Shown here one piece after another: positions 38,501 through 49,544 of a stretch of 64,000 bases of DNA. Position numbers and translations under genes: made by a program. The DNA comes from Struthidea cinerea (taxonomy: Eukaryota; Chordata; Aves; Passeriformes; Corcoracidae), in NCBI GenBank assembly GCA_013397865.1, contig VZTI01002790.1:1-64000 (forward strand), written 5' to 3'. The notes beneath the pieces were generated by a model. The model had not been told where the DNA came from and made no database searches. It saw nothing but the letters and a program-made list of their open reading frames with translations. How positions within the stretch are numbered: position 1 is the stretch's first letter; each line of letters begins with the position of its first letter.

Positions 38501-41500
38501 GTGTGTAAATACATCCTTCTCAGTGGGTGGGTAGGTGCTGTGTCAGACATTGGTCATGGGGCCTCCTACCTCCAGGGAGACGGGGGAACTGCGAGTTAAT
38601 GACACACGTACCACCCACCCCCTTCCATGTGGGCAGGAACACACACACACATACAGCTGGCTGGAGACACAGAGGGAGAATCAAACATAGCTCCTTCACT
38701 GAGAAGAAAAGACAGGCAGCAGCTTGGCAATCAGGCAGAGACTGCAGCTCTCTGCTGCTCCTTATCAGTATCATCTGCAGCTTTAGGAAAGGCAAAAGAA
38801 GCTTTTTAGGAGCTTGGACTTTCCAAATATGAGTATTTTTTCCTTAACAATTGCCCTCACTTTCCTTATGATAATCTCTCCAGATAGTCATGGAGATTTT
38901 AATACATTTTCTTTTATTTTTCAGAGAGAGGTGCACAGGGCTGAGGTGGTGGTTCTGCTCTTCCCATATTAAACTCCCTAGTACATCAGAGACCCTCTAT
39001 CCCAGTTAGTGAGTATGAATGGAAGTACGCAGCTGGTTTGTCCCACCCTTAAAAGGACAATGCTTATAATCCTGGCCTTCTGACTCCACAGACTTAAATG
39101 CCAGCAGAAGTTCCTGTTTTTGACAAAGCCATAGAGAGGCAGCCTGCAGACTCCACACCGTGTGAAGGAACATGCCATTTCCATTTAGATGATTTCCTTC
39201 ACAATGGTGAGAGCTAGAAACTTCCTTTATAAAGTGTAAACAAACCAAAGTTTAGGTTCTGACTCTGCTGAATGAGGCTCATAAATGCATGACGGAGGCC
39301 AGATACAGCCCACAGGACATATGTTTGACACCTCTGGCCTATGTGGATAGGAAATGCTTATAAATAGTCAGTCCCATTTCAGTTCTCCGGAGACAAATAT
39401 TTTTGACACGGAGTGCTCAAGCACAAAGAGTCGTTTGCGGACCACCCAGGAGACTTGCATTGAAATGACCTTCCTTTGCTTGGATGATCAATTATACTAA
39501 TGTTTATTTCAGGAGTTGCAACATTTGTTCTTAAATGGAAGCAGCCCAGAGGAGCCATGTAAATAACCCCACTTACTTGTTGGTAACTGCCTGCATGAAC
39601 TCATCCATCAGTTCGTCGTACTGTTTCCCACGAACCCTCTTGTGTTTCAGTCCAATATACAGTGGATCATTCAGGAGAGCCTAGGACACAAAGCAATTCT
39701 GTTGAGATCTTCTCTTCGGTGGATGGATGGAGATTTATGTCCCAGCCTACCAAAAAAAGTTTGTCTGATGTGGTCGTATTAATTTTACTTACTATGCAGT
39801 GAAGGCCAGCTTGCACATCTCTTCCCAAGCAGGAAGTGCTTCCATAGGAAGCAACACACTATCTTTTAGCATAAATAAAGTCAGAGGGATGCAACACTTC
39901 TTGATTGCCATAGGAAATGGAGCTCTGCATCCCCAGAACAGATCTACCAAAGGCTCTCTGCCAAGGTGCCTCACTCCTAGTGAATAAAACTGACCTTGTG
40001 TGGGGAGTGTTTACTGTGCATTCAGTTCCTAATTTTGCACTGAGGTTACCAGGACAGCTGTTGACTATAAACAGTGCTTTGTGCAATGAAGACCACCTGA
40101 TGTAACTTGAACTGACGTGTCATTTAGGCCTTTTAAGTGACAGCACCAAGTTGACCAGAATCAGTGATCAGATGCCAAAATGTTCCCAAGACCTGCACCT
40201 GCCTAGCACTCACCTTGGTTATCTGGCAGGTGTAAAGTGAAGGTATTTTCATACAACAGGTTAATTTATATTTTGGTTCCCAGTAGGAACATAAAATCAG
40301 GCTACTCCTCCAACCAATCCAGCAGGTGTTGAGTCAGCATCCATAAGGCACCTAAAAAGGAGTGGGTCAGCATGGAAATAGCATATATTTGGGGGGAAAT
40401 TACAGGACAAATGCTGGCAGGAGACAGGTGCGCCAACACCTCTGTGAGTCACTGCAAAGGAACTTTACTTCCCTTCCAATTTCAGGAACTGAACCATCCA
40501 CATGAGGGGGAAATGAGCCATCTCAAACCTATTGTCCTGCAGCCATATGGCCCTAAATATTGGCAGGTATGCTAATATCAGATCTGTTTTTACAGTCACA
40601 GCTGTTTTCCCTTAGAAGGAAAGATGAAAGAGGTTTTCCTCTGAGTTTGATTCATTTGGGCTCTTCAGGGCCACGAAACAGAAAGGAGACCCATTTGCAT
40701 TACTTCACTGATTGCTCCTACAGCACTGTGTACTCTGGGGCCTGTTCATGGAGTACAAAATTCTGCCAGAGACAAGCTGAGAAATGCCAAGCTCTGAAAA
40801 AAGACTGATTTGCTGAAAAGTATTACGGACTGCCAGAAAGACAAGCTGGCAACTGATGCTAAAAACAACTGCTATATTTACTGCGTTCTACCTGAGGTTC
40901 ATGTGTTAGCAACACAGTCACCCTTGGCTCACCAGATATAAATAGGCAGAGATGAACAGGAAGAATGCCTATAAGAAGTATCTTATTTATGCACTGATAA
41001 ATGAGTTTACTTGGGGGCAGGATGCTCCTAGGATGTGCTTAGGGTTCAGTTAATATGGGTTTATGCACATGAGAAAGCCATTAAATAAGCAAAAAAAATA
41101 TTTATATCACGAGGAAATACATTGCTCATATTGCTGGAAAACAGTGGCTTCTGTATCTTTACCCTAGACGTGGAAATTGCCTTCACAGAGAAGTTCCTGA
41201 ACACATAAATTACATCTAATCTTGGGCAGAAAAAAGGGTCCAAGACTGATTCTGTAAGTCCCTTTTTCTGATGCCATATGACCCTTGGAGAGGCCTAAAA
41301 ATCATTGGTGCCACTTTGGATTTTAGTGTCCCCTGGCTGCTGAGATAGAAACAGATGGACGTGCACAATCAGAAGCTTGCCACGGGAAAGGAAGCACTTT
41401 CACCCAGGTCCCTCTGGGGGAAACTCCAGCTGGGAGGCTCAAAGCACTGGTGGTGTGCAGACCAGCATGGAGGAGAAGGAAGAGATGAAGGATCCAAAGG

Positions 41501-44500
41501 CAAGTACAATGCTCTGTTGACTGGAGACTGCAAGAAGTGAGAGACAGAGACTTAATTCCTCCTTTAGCCTCAGTGGGTCCAAACTCAGAATTCTCCCTCT
41601 TCAGGAAAGATCATCAATCAGACTGAGATGAGCCCACCCTGTATTCCACAGGTCCATGACAGGCTGCTATGCTAAAGGGTAACATAATCCTGGGACCAGA
41701 GACCAAAGAGGTAATTGAGATTCTCAGATGTCATCTATGGGCACTGCTTTTGCATTCTTTCATTCCTTTCAGGTGTCCAGCGTGAGAGACTTGGGGCAGG
41801 ACTGAAAGAGGTGCAGAAGATCTAGATGTCCAGTGAGCATCAAAATATCTGAAAATGTCAGCATTAATTTGTCTTCATACACAAACTCAAAGCTCTTATA
41901 TGCGAGATTTGTTATTTCCCTCAAGAAATGTGTGTTTGGTTTACATGGGGTCAAGTGAAGCACAAGTACATTTTACAAAAATGGAGAAACCCAGGCCATC
42001 ACAAATAGTTATAGGATACTAATTTTAAAAAGTCATCCTCACAGCTGTCCATTCTGGCATTGCTGAAACATTTCACTTTGGCCTTTCTGAGCCAGAGTCA
42101 TTAGGCAAAAATCTGCAAACAGATGGAATCCTCTTGCCTGGTTATCATGTGCAGTAACATGTGCAATCTAACAAAGCAGTGACATTAATCATTCCCAAAC
42201 CACTCACCAGAGATTCTCCATTTCTGGAATATAGTCATCTCTACATAGACACGAATATCTGCCTGTTTATTCACAATTAACAGAGGAAGAATAATTCTGG
42301 GATTTCCTGTACGAGGCCTGTCAACTCACCTTGCCATGCTGAAAGGTGGAGCTGAGCATTCAGCTCCAACTGGTAACACTCTGAGCCTTCTCACCAGGGG
42401 ACCATGAGTCTATTTAGTGTTTATTTCAGTTCCCCATAAGAACAAAAGGTTTTCATGCATCAAACAGGAATTAAACCTTCACACTTTCCTGCAGTGCTGG
42501 TCTAGCCATCATCTCATCTTGGATGTCTCCAGCTTTGTCTCCACATTTAGGGAACTGGCCTCGGTTAAGCACTAATCTTGATTCTTTCTCCCCCCATGTC
42601 AGATTTATGAAAAATTGTCTTACCTCATTGTCTGTGCCAACATCCAGCAGGACGGGGAGACATTGTTGTGGGTGAACTCCACCACAAGCTGTGTACAAAG
42701 CCAGCTTTCCAACTGGGATACCCATGCCGTAACTTCCTAGGTCTCCTAAACCAAGAATCCTCTCTCCATCTGTCACCACGATAGCCTAGGAGGATCAAAA
42801 GAGACCGTTGTATGGGGTTGCCAAGGCTCTAGAAGCAAACCCTGCTCCACTGTTTCCACACTGATGGCACTTTGCAGATGCACTGTGCAATGCTCCTTCT
42901 CCATGACACAGCTGTTAGCAACAGGAGGCTGCTCATTTTGGGGGTAGAGAAAGTGTGGTTGACAGGTAGCAGCTCACAGTGTGGTACAACAGCAGCTCTA
43001 CTGGACAATACTTCAATTCACTGTAGCAGAGCCCAAGCAGCACGGCTGTTTGTGCATCCCCAGCTGTAACACAGCAAGTATCACAAATGAGATCTGGCCT
43101 TGATTTTTTTCATCTCTTCTTCTAGAAGAAAAAAGTGTGCTTAGGAACTGCACGTGTGGAAGAAACATATTTCAGTGTTCTTTCTTATTCAACATAAACT
43201 ATACACATATTTGAACATTTTCCTATTTGCTTTTCCTTCTGAGTCAACGTGAAGTGTTAGCAATGAGAAAGTCTCTTTTTGGGTGGGCTCCATCTGGTTT
43301 TGGGTGTGCGCTCACTTCTTTACCACACCCAGAGGATGCAATTGGGATTGAAAGGCAGTAATGGGAATAGGGAAAGCAGCAAGCATATACACTGCTACAG
43401 GTTTATCCTGAAATTAAATGGAGTTAATATTCAAACTATGCAGAAAATATTAAAACAAAATTAAGTTCTAATGAATCAAAATACTTCTCTGGAGCACTAA
43501 GTCCCTTTCATCCAAACAAATAAATGTTCTCAGGCAAACCTAAAAACCTCTCAATAGCACTCAGATATCCATCAGAGAGAGAAAAATTCTTCAGCCTGAG
43601 ATGTGCTGCAGCACTCTATAGTTACCAAAGCTCTTCAAGGCAACACTGAAAAATGAACCAGAACAGAAAATACAGCATGGGAGACATGCATTGCTATTTG
43701 TAACAGAGGGGAAACTGGAGTCGCATTTATTTGTTGCTCTTTGGATTTGAAAAACACCCCAAAAAAGAGCACAGTTTCTCTGAGCACCTGATACACAAGC
43801 ACATTAAAGTAATGTTTTTATTTGCTCATGTTCATATGATCAGAACTCAACATTCAACAAACAGGACATTAATCTCTGGCTGAGTGGGGCAGACCCATCT
43901 ACCTGAAGGTAGGAGGTTACTGGCTTAACAATTAGGAACCTGCTTTCTACTTCCATCTATGATACAAATTTTCTTGATGACTCCAATGAAGTCATTGTAT
44001 AAAGGTTAGGTGTGCAATTTGCACCAGCCATCTGAATGGTTTCTAAACTTATTTGACATCTGATGGGGAGAGACAGAAACCTCCAGAGCACATCTCCTCT
44101 CTCCAGCAGCTGTTTTGGGAACAGATGAATGGGTTATTTCTCTTTGAAAAGCTCAGTTCCCTCTTCATGGGCACTGCAGAAGTAGTTACAATATGAGACT
44201 AGGCACTAAGTCCCCAGGCAACTGACATGAACTGAGGTGACTCTGGACCATAGGCTGTATCCAGTTAACCAGTCCAGGTTTGCAGTGCCTTAGTAGGAGG
44301 CATGTACACCAGCAGAGTGACCCAGAGCACTAGGCTGGGTCTCCAAGCTGCCAAGGCAATGCAGAGAGGCAACTGCTGCTGTTGGCATTCCCAGTTGTCT
44401 GCACTGATTGCACGAGGTCAGCCTTTACAGGATGAACTGATACTCTGCACTGAGTGAACTGACAGAAAGTGCTCCATGGGAAGGATTTTGAACAGCCCTG

Positions 44501-46558
44501 TACAGCAGTAATCCTGATGGGGATTCAAGATCCTGAGTGCACTACTAAGGCAGGCATCCTACAGAAAGAGGGAGGAATGAAGGGAGGGGAAGGCAGGATG
44601 GAAGGCCAGTGCAGTAGCTTGCATGGCAGCACGCTTGTCTTGGAATAAAATACAGGTTTCTACACCATCCTCACTTTGAGGTGGCTTGAATTCATAGCTG
44701 CCAGGATGACAGCCATCCTGTATGATTCTTTGCATTTCTTTTGCTTTAGCTGGGCCATTGTGAAGAAAAGAGTACAAAGCTAAGGAACGAGAGAGAAAAC
44801 TGGCAGGGAAGGCACTGCTGAGGATGGCCAGCATTTTATCCGGTATTTCTTCATGTCAGGATTCATTAGCCATCCTGGAAGAGGCACAAAACCCCCACAT
44901 TCCCACATAAGCATGACCAGAAATGGTTTCTTCTCACTTGTTCTGTTTCTGTGATTCTTTCAGGGAAGCCCAGCTTTGATAGGAGGGTTGAAGGTGCAGC
45001 TCATTAGAGCTTGGCTGAGGCTTTGCTAAGCTAAGCAGAACACCAGCACCCTTCCAGCCCTTCCAGGCAGAGGATACAGGGTTTGGCCCAGATTTCCCGT
45101 ATCTACAGTAAACACTGTTGCCACAAAATTCTAATGAGCCAAATCTAATGAGTAAAATGTGGGCAGCACCTCCAGGTATTTCTGCACTGTCTTTCGTGGG
45201 TGGTGTTCAGTGGTGGGGGTGTTCAGCCTTTAAAAAAAAATGGTCCTTCTAGGGACTTAGGTGTAGTCCAGGTGCCTCCCTACTTATCTCAAAATCTTGA
45301 GTGTTCAAGTGCCTACCAGTTCAGGCATGAAGGAGGCTGTGCACAAAGATACAGGAAACTCTGTGGTCCATAACAGCAATACCGCTAAAATGAGCTGCTT
45401 TTGTAGTCTGGCAAACCTGGAAAGTAGATAGTCTGAATCTCTTTCATGGACCATTGCCCTTCCTATGGTCTGTTTTGGGTGCCAGAGGGGCTGTTTCAAC
45501 AACAGTCTCTAATCTTTCTGTGCCAGTTTTCCCATCTGCAAAAACATATCTATTAGCCATAATGAGTTCTGCTCACAGTCCCGAGTTGGAAACAAGTGGA
45601 AATACTGAGTTTGTTGGACAGAGCAAGGACAAAATACCTAGCCTGCCTCTCTTCTCCATGGCTCCAAACACAAGTTTATATGAATGTGATCACTTTTTCT
45701 GAAAACATGATAAATTTCCTTTTTTTCCCCCCTTAGAAATGGAAAATGCTTGCAAGATTTTCTCAGCTGCCAAACCTTTGTTTCTGGACGAAGCAGATGA
45801 CTGATAGGGGACCAAAACTCTGTCAATAGCCATGGAAATTCCCAGGAACATGTACTTTCAAACTGATAGAATAAGGTGAGGTGACTGGCAAGACCTGTCT
45901 TAACTGTTGACTTTATTTCATGCCAGGGACTTGCCCAGCCCCGAGCTCTAGTGAAAAACACTTCACAAGAACACTTTTTGGGTGGGGCATCAGTAATATT
46001 TTCAGCTGTTGGGTATCAAACATAATTTGCAGAGTTGCCAGTGTTCTTGATGCTGCATGACTCACTGGATGTGGGAAGGAGTCCTACAAGCATGTTGGTT
46101 ACAGAGATATCTTAAAGAGCTTTGGTCCAACTTAGCCACATGGTTTTTCAATACACATATCTTACTTTTTCACTAGGGCCCCTATTCTGTACAAATTTGT
46201 TATCATGCACATTTTTTTATTGACCAAGATCCTGCTACCTCTGAAAAAGTTGTTCTTGACTGCACACATATGTATCATGACAGAGTCTCTGAAGTCCCAG
46301 CTTGACTGGAAATTGAAGCTGAACTGAAGTTCAGCATGAAAATTCTCTGAGGAAGGGAAACATTCTTTGCTCGTCCTTTTAAGTAGCCAGTTCAGTAAAT
46401 GATGCCAAGCAGTTCCACTAAATATCCCATTTTGGACCAAACTCCCTGTAATTTCCCAGTCCACAGAAGACATGCCACATACCTTAATATTTTCTTCAGG
46501 CCAAGAGTTTAGCATTGTTGCAATATGGCCTTTGTCATGGATGGTGATAAACAATCCC
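11425..46558 (-). CDS. ME3: NADP-dependent malic enzyme, mitochondrial type (ME3), 11 exons, C-terminal 448 residues
   Basis: The enzyme oxidatively decarboxylates L-malate to pyruvate and CO2 with NADP+ and a divalent metal; ME3 acts in the mitochondrial matrix. The joined coding parts are 46558-46483, 42785-42624, 39680-39577, 28171-28062, 16861-16764, 15566-15453, 14782-14677, 14116-13974, 13106-12933, 12502-12404 and 11586-11425. All phases agree. Seen in the product: TDGERILGLGDLG and IPVGK (Arg and Lys of the active site, R165/K183 in ME2 numbering), FEDFANANAF and FNDDIQGTAS (metal-binding Glu, Asp, Asp), a GAGEAAMG nucleotide-binding loop, FALSNPTSKAE and GQGNNAYVFPG (active-site Asn residues). 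DSKG plus the Lys of HEKEMF match the NADP-specific Ser346/Lys362 pair. The C-terminus (YDSFVLDDYRWP) resembles ME3 rather than ME1 or ME2. The 448 residues align without gaps to about residue 157 onward of the 604-residue human protein. The N-terminus, start codon and promoter lie outside the window. Confidence 0.93.
12404..12502 (-). CDS. ME3: ME3 exon, GRLYPPL segment
   Basis: It encodes 33 residues, VIAAEVTEQNLAEGRLYPPL then DSIREVSLKIAVK. It has phase 0 on both sides, with acceptor CTTTCTAG and donor AAA|GTGAGT. GRLYPPL is invariant in animal malic enzymes. Confidence 0.96.
12933..13106 (-). CDS. ME3: ME3 exon, GQGNNAYVFPG segment
   Basis: It encodes 58 residues from GRGIFASGSPF to DEIFLITAE, phase 0 on both sides. 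It carries GQGNNAYVFPG with the active-site Asn (N466/N467 region in ME2). It has IACGVRH where the human protein has IAGGIRH. The donor GAG|GTTTCC is weak at intron positions +3 to +6. Read-through would add V-S-N and then a stop. Confidence 0.96.
13974..14116 (-). CDS. ME3: ME3 exon, FALSNPTSKAECTAE segment
   Basis: It encodes VAAVAGAFTEKLLKDM, then NERPIVFALSNPTSKAECTA, then the segment ending CYRLTQ. It enters after one codon base (GT completes a Gly codon with the previous exon) and leaves in phase 0. The acceptor is GTTGCAG and the donor CAG|GTACCG. The Asn of LSNPT is the conserved active-site residue (N421 in ME2). Confidence 0.95.
14677..14782 (-). CDS. ME3: ME3 exon, coenzyme-specificity segment
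   Basis: It encodes GRSHLNHEKEMFAQDHPSVD, then TLEEVVQKVKPTAVI plus one base of a Gly codon. The Lys in HEKEMF aligns with Lys362, the residue that selects NADP+ in NADP-malic enzymes; the NAD-linked ME2 has Gln there. The acceptor is CTCACAG and the donor ATAG|GTGGAG. Confidence 0.95.
15453..15566 (-). CDS. ME3: ME3 exon, nucleotide-fold and DSKGLIVK segment
   Basis: It encodes 38 residues, AAMGIAHLILMAMEKEGV then SREDAIKKIWMVDSKGLIVK, phase 0 on both sides. With the preceding GAGE it completes the GxGxxA dinucleotide loop. The Ser of VDSKG (position 346) is typical of NADP-linked forms. The acceptor is GTTCCAG and the donor AAG|GTGAAT. Confidence 0.96.
16764..16861 (-). CDS. ME3: ME3 exon, GTASVAVAG to QGAGE segment
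   Basis: It encodes TASVAVAGIFAALRITKNKL then SDQKFVFQGAGE, entered by two bases that complete the Gly of IQG. It exits in phase 0 at GAG|GTAGGA. The acceptor is CTTTCAG. The segment ends in the first half of the dinucleotide-binding GAGEAAMG loop. This is the 5'-most exon of the compact 11.4-16.9 kb cluster. Confidence 0.95.
17653..17730 (-). mobile_element. Short CR1-like LINE 3' fragment
   Basis: It begins GATCACAGAATATGTTAAGT and continues through TTGGAAGGGACCCGTAAGGA, the reverse complement of a CR1 3' end. Only about 75 bases are recognisable, so the call is tentative. Confidence 0.4.
18551..18705 (-). mobile_element. CR1 LINE 3' fragment
   Basis: It shows the ordered CR1 landmarks GGGTTGGAAGGGACCTCAAA, CCCCATCCAACCTGGCCTTG and CACTTCCAGGGATGAGGCAT, in reverse complement of the element. 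It is 5'-truncated and lies in an ME3 intron. Confidence 0.85.
23385..23650 (-). mobile_element. Degraded CR1-like fragment from the reverse-transcriptase region
   Basis: The minus strand retains pieces reminiscent of the CR1 RT segment: a KSM-like stretch near 23645, a TPIF-like stretch near 23510, and the landmarks CCCTGGATCTTTC and GAAGATAGGTGTGACC. It is strongly diverged, frames are broken and the boundaries are uncertain. It lies head-to-head with the plus-strand fragment that follows. Confidence 0.45.
23735..24735 (+). mobile_element. Old CR1 LINE fragment spanning the end of the RT region and the 3' region
   Basis: Near 23755-23840 the plus strand still reads LDLHEAFEIISQNILVAKLE, comparable to the CR1 RT motif with LDF..AFD and ILVSKLE. 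Later landmarks are a CTGGAGAAATGGGCTCAGGG segment (24030), GTGGTGGACAGCAAGTGGAA (24118), and GAGGTCCCTTCCAAACTAAT (24709) near the 3' end. Many stops and indels make it a long-dead copy. Confidence 0.6.
25115..25347. repeat. Minisatellite: four tandem units of 59, 59, 58 and about 57 bases
   Basis: Units start at 25115, 25174, 25233 and 25291, each with GGGCACTGTGAGCCAGCTCC. Units 1 and 2 continue TGCCTAGATCCCAGGCTGAT. Units 3 and 4 continue TGCGAGCTCCCAGGCTAATG. Within each pair the copies are essentially identical, so two subtypes were each duplicated. The repeat lies inside the 11.2-kb ME3 intron. It creates short chance ORFs and has no coding meaning. Confidence 0.95.
28062..28171 (-). 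CDS. ME3: ME3 exon, metal-binding FEDFANANAF/FNDDIQ segment
   Basis: It encodes YGMNCLIQFEDFANANAFRL, then LNKYRNRYCTFNDDIQ, with one flanking base at each end. The Glu and Asp of FED and the second Asp of NDD are the divalent-metal ligands (E255, D256, D279 in ME2). The donor CAGG|GTAAGT is near perfect and the acceptor is ACTTGCAG. It is isolated by introns of about 11 kb on both sides. Confidence 0.96.
29530..29740 (+). mobile_element. CR1 LINE 3' fragment
   Basis: The landmarks AACTAGATATAAGGAAAAAA, ACAATGAGGGTGGTTAAAGT and GTGGATGCCTCATCCCTGGT follow the order of CR1 3' DNA, in the plus orientation. The terminal tail repeat is absent. Confidence 0.7.
34075..34497 (+). mobile_element. 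CR1 LINE internal fragment
   Basis: The landmarks AGCGTGGCCAGCAGGCCCCT, GTGAGACCCCACCTGCAGTG, CAGTTCTGGGGTCCCAGCAA and TTCAGCCTGGAGAAGAGAAG are the well-known CR1 order, truncated at both ends. Its sharp right edge near 34497 passes into unrelated intron DNA. Confidence 0.88.
39577..39680 (-). CDS. ME3: ME3 exon, DPLYIGLKH segment
   Basis: It encodes ALLNDPLYIGLKHKRVRGKQ, then YDELMDEFMQAVTN plus two bases (AA) of a Lys codon. DPLYIGL(K/R) is highly conserved in the family. Entry is phase 0 after acceptor GTCCTAG and the donor is AA|GTAAGT. Confidence 0.96.
39681..42623 (-). other. ME3: ME3 intron (2,943 bases)
   Basis: I see no mobile element, repeat or exon in this stretch. Confidence 0.75.
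42624..42785 (-). CDS. ME3: ME3 exon, TDGERILGLGDLG active-site segment
   Basis: It encodes 54 residues from AIVVTDGERILGLGDLG through IPVGKLALYTACGG to DVGTDNE, phase 0 on both sides. It supplies the Arg that binds malate (TDGER) and the Lys proposed as general base (IPVGK). The acceptor is CTCCTAG and the donor GAG|GTAAGA. Confidence 0.97.
42786..46482 (-). other. ME3: ME3 intron (3,697 bases)
   Basis: I see no recognisable element apart from a short A tract near 45231-45240. The ORFs on both strands have no family resemblance. Confidence 0.75.
46483..46558 (-). CDS. ME3: ME3 5'-most exon in the window, GLFITIHDKGH segment
   Basis: It encodes one base completing an Arg codon, then 25 residues, GLFITIHDKGHIATMLNSWP then EENIK. 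The acceptor is CCTCTCTTAG and the donor AAG|GTATGT. Family members have an RGLFI.I.D.GH motif here. The preceding exon, which should carry the LQDRNEKLFYR and PIVYTPTVG segments, was not found to the right. Confidence 0.95.
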
Positions 46559-49544
46559 CTAAGAGAGGAAAAGGAAAGAAAGAGAAGAAAAATAAGCCTT
46601 GTAATAGAACTAGTAACTCCAAGATAAAAGAAAACAGGTGAACTTAAAAATGGAGGGACATGAGCTGCTGAGTACAAAACCAGGCAATTCACTGATACAA
46701 AAATGAGACCTCAAGGGACTGCTAATAGCAAGCTAAATTCTCATTTTCAAACTAAAATGCTCAACATCCTTAATGGCAACTTCACTCAGCAGCCACCAGT
46801 GTTGCAGATTTAACACTTGTGTAATATCTTTGCTTCAGGGAGCAAACTCTGCCTTAGTGCAGAAGAGTTTTCTAGTTAAAGCATTTTGATAAATGCAGTG
46901 GTGGCTGATGGTTTTACCATAAGCCTTGTTATACATTCTTTCCTGAGGAGCTTATAGCTCCTGGCCATCCAAACAGTGAAAGCACGATCCTTCTCACCCA
47001 GCTGCCAGTGTCAGTGATGGGGATGGTTACTTCAGAGCTAGATATTTTGGGTCACCTCTCCAGCCCACAGAACTCCGAATCCGACTGGATCAATATTTGC
47101 CACAGCATTTGCCAAGCCAAACCTGCCCTTGTAACAGTGTTTCTTTTTTTTCCCATGAATATCTGAACCCAGTTTTTGACATTCACAGAATGAAAATCAT
47201 GAAAAATTATGAGCAGGGAAACAGAAAATTAAATGTTTGGATGTAACTTCAGAGTGAAGTGTTTACATGGACAATAACATAGCTGATTGCACTAAGGTTA
47301 ATCAATTCTCAATGCAAAGGTCTCCAGGGTTTAAACAAAAGTGCCTTCTTTTTGAATAAATTTAGGAGCTGGAAGAGTTCATTTTTGAAATATGTTTTAG
47401 ATTTGTGGCTTCTTTTTCGCCTCTCTGCTGTTGTTATCAAAAATAGCATCTGTAGTAGGGATTCCTTCAATACCTAGGACAGTATTATTCTGTATGATCT
47501 CTGCTGTGATGCTCTGGGATTTTGCTGAAGTTCCTTTTAGGCGGCACTAACCCCAAAAGAAGCAACCTGTCCTCCATACTTGTGTCAGAGAAAATTGCTT
47601 ACATTGCTCACAGTGCTGTCTAATCAGTGCAAATCAAGGGCTCTAACTCGAGGACTCACCTTGGCAGGAGGAGGCACCCATTTTTCTTGCCCTGTTATCT
47701 GCTCACAAAGGCAGGAGTTGCACCAGCGATTAGTAGCAGTTGGAAAAATGGAGAGATGCATTTTTGTTGCTTACATCTCTCAGCTATTGCTCAGCCCCAG
47801 AAAGTTCAGATCCGGTCATGGTTTGGGCTTCTAATGTGAAATATTAGGGAGAAGAAGATAGAAAACAACCTCCATTGTAAGGCCATATGAGTGGTGGATA
47901 ATCAAACATAATTGGGCTACTCACTCTGGCAAGGGCTTATCTCACATGACTCTTCTAGCGGACAGATATCTTCCCACAGTCAGCTGTGGGATTCCTAATG
48001 AAAATGCCCTTTACTTCGAAAAGAAGAAAAATAAAAGTGCTGACTTCAACACTGATCAAGTCACAATCACACAAACAGATCAGAAAGGCAAAAAAGGGAA
48101 ATAACGGTTCATTTATTCACTGTAATTCTTTAACACTGTGCCAATAACCAATGAACTAATCACATACACATGGCTTGCCTCAAAGACAGTATTCACAAAT
48201 GTCAATCTTCATAAAAAGGGAGTACTGTACTGCTGCCATCTATGTTTGAAAGTAGTTATTAACTGGGAATTAAAAGTGCAGATTAGTAACATCACTGCAT
48301 ATATTTCAGGTTGTGATATGCTTTTAGAAAGAATGCTATTGTTTGAAGGTAACATGTTCCATCTATAATGAAGACACCCACTAAGTGTCTAGCCGTGTGC
48401 CTCATACATTCACATCTCTTCAGTACTGCAGGGAGTCCACCAGCTATTTAACCTTTGAAAGACATCCTATGCTCACAGCAGAAGCTGAAGCCCAACTGTC
48501 TACCCACTGCCGGTTCTGCGGCTTGATGGAACTGAGAGTTATTTCCTATGAAAGTGGAAAGGGCAGTTACCCACTGCCCCCTGACTCTGGCCCTTGAATG
48601 AGGAGGGCAGCGTGCTGGTCTCCAATCCCTGCTCAGGATTTGCCAGTAGAAAGAGTTCAGCTTGGCTCTTCCAAAATCTGGTGACTACTCTCACTATGCT
48701 CCTTGGGAGTAGGACTCCCACAGCTGCCATCAGATTGGCTTGGCTTAGATAGCCTAGTTGGTACTGAGAACCAAGCATGGAGAGACAGCCCTCTCAGAAT
48801 TTATGTTCCCTCCCTTAATATTATGTATTTGATGCTAATTGCTCCTTACTTTACTTCAGACAAAATCAGACGGCTTATTTTAGACTAACACCCTATGGCA
48901 CTACCAGCTTTGCAAGGAAAATCATCAGGAGGAGCAGAAATGGTGATCCATGTGGGGAAAGTGTCCTCTATCAGTGACACAACCACATCAGGAAGTGGGC
49001 ATGTATCTAAGCAAGCCTTGTATTTCACTAATGCTGAATCCGAGAGCCAAGGGCCCAGTTTCAATAAAACACCTAAATTTCCAATGCCTTCAGGCGGCCA
49101 GCTGAAGCAAGTTCTGAAACCTGGTTGAGGCTCTGTGCCCTCCCATTAGGTGTTCAAGCAATCAGAAGGGGATCCTGGTAGTAGTGAGCTGGAAATCCCT
49201 TTGCAGATGGAGTATGCAATGACCAACCCTGACAGGCAGCTGAGTGAATTCATGGTGTTTTTGAGATGCAGAGGGAAACAGACACATCAGACTTTAGAGT
49301 CTGGGGTCACAGGTATGTCCTCATTTTGTATGATCCCCAGGAGAGTTGAGCTCTCCCTCCTGACAACAATGTACCCACAGAGATGAGCTGGCCAATTAGT
49401 TAACATGCCCAAAATTGGCAGAGGGTTTATCTGTCCAAAAATCCCTTCTGCAAGATGGGCAGAAGGAACAGACAAGCTCCACAAACTGAACTCAGCAAAA
49501 GCTTTGCTGATGAGTGAACAAGGAAGAGTAGCTGCCAGCTTTCT

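Larger units (their letters stand above)
28172..39576 (-). other. ME3: Large ME3 intron (about 11.4 kb)
   Basis: It contains CR1 fragments at about 29.5-29.7 and 34.1-34.5 kb and a short CA tract near 38640. No further coding exon is visible between the in-phase flanking exons, and none is required, because the protein alignment is continuous across them. Confidence 0.8.

Noticed and set aside
11425..46558. ME1 or ME2 as the identity of the malic enzyme
   Set aside because: ME2 lacks the DSKG and HEK coenzyme residues seen here, and ME1 has a different C-terminus (its tail lacks the YDSF.LD.Y.WP..AM pattern).
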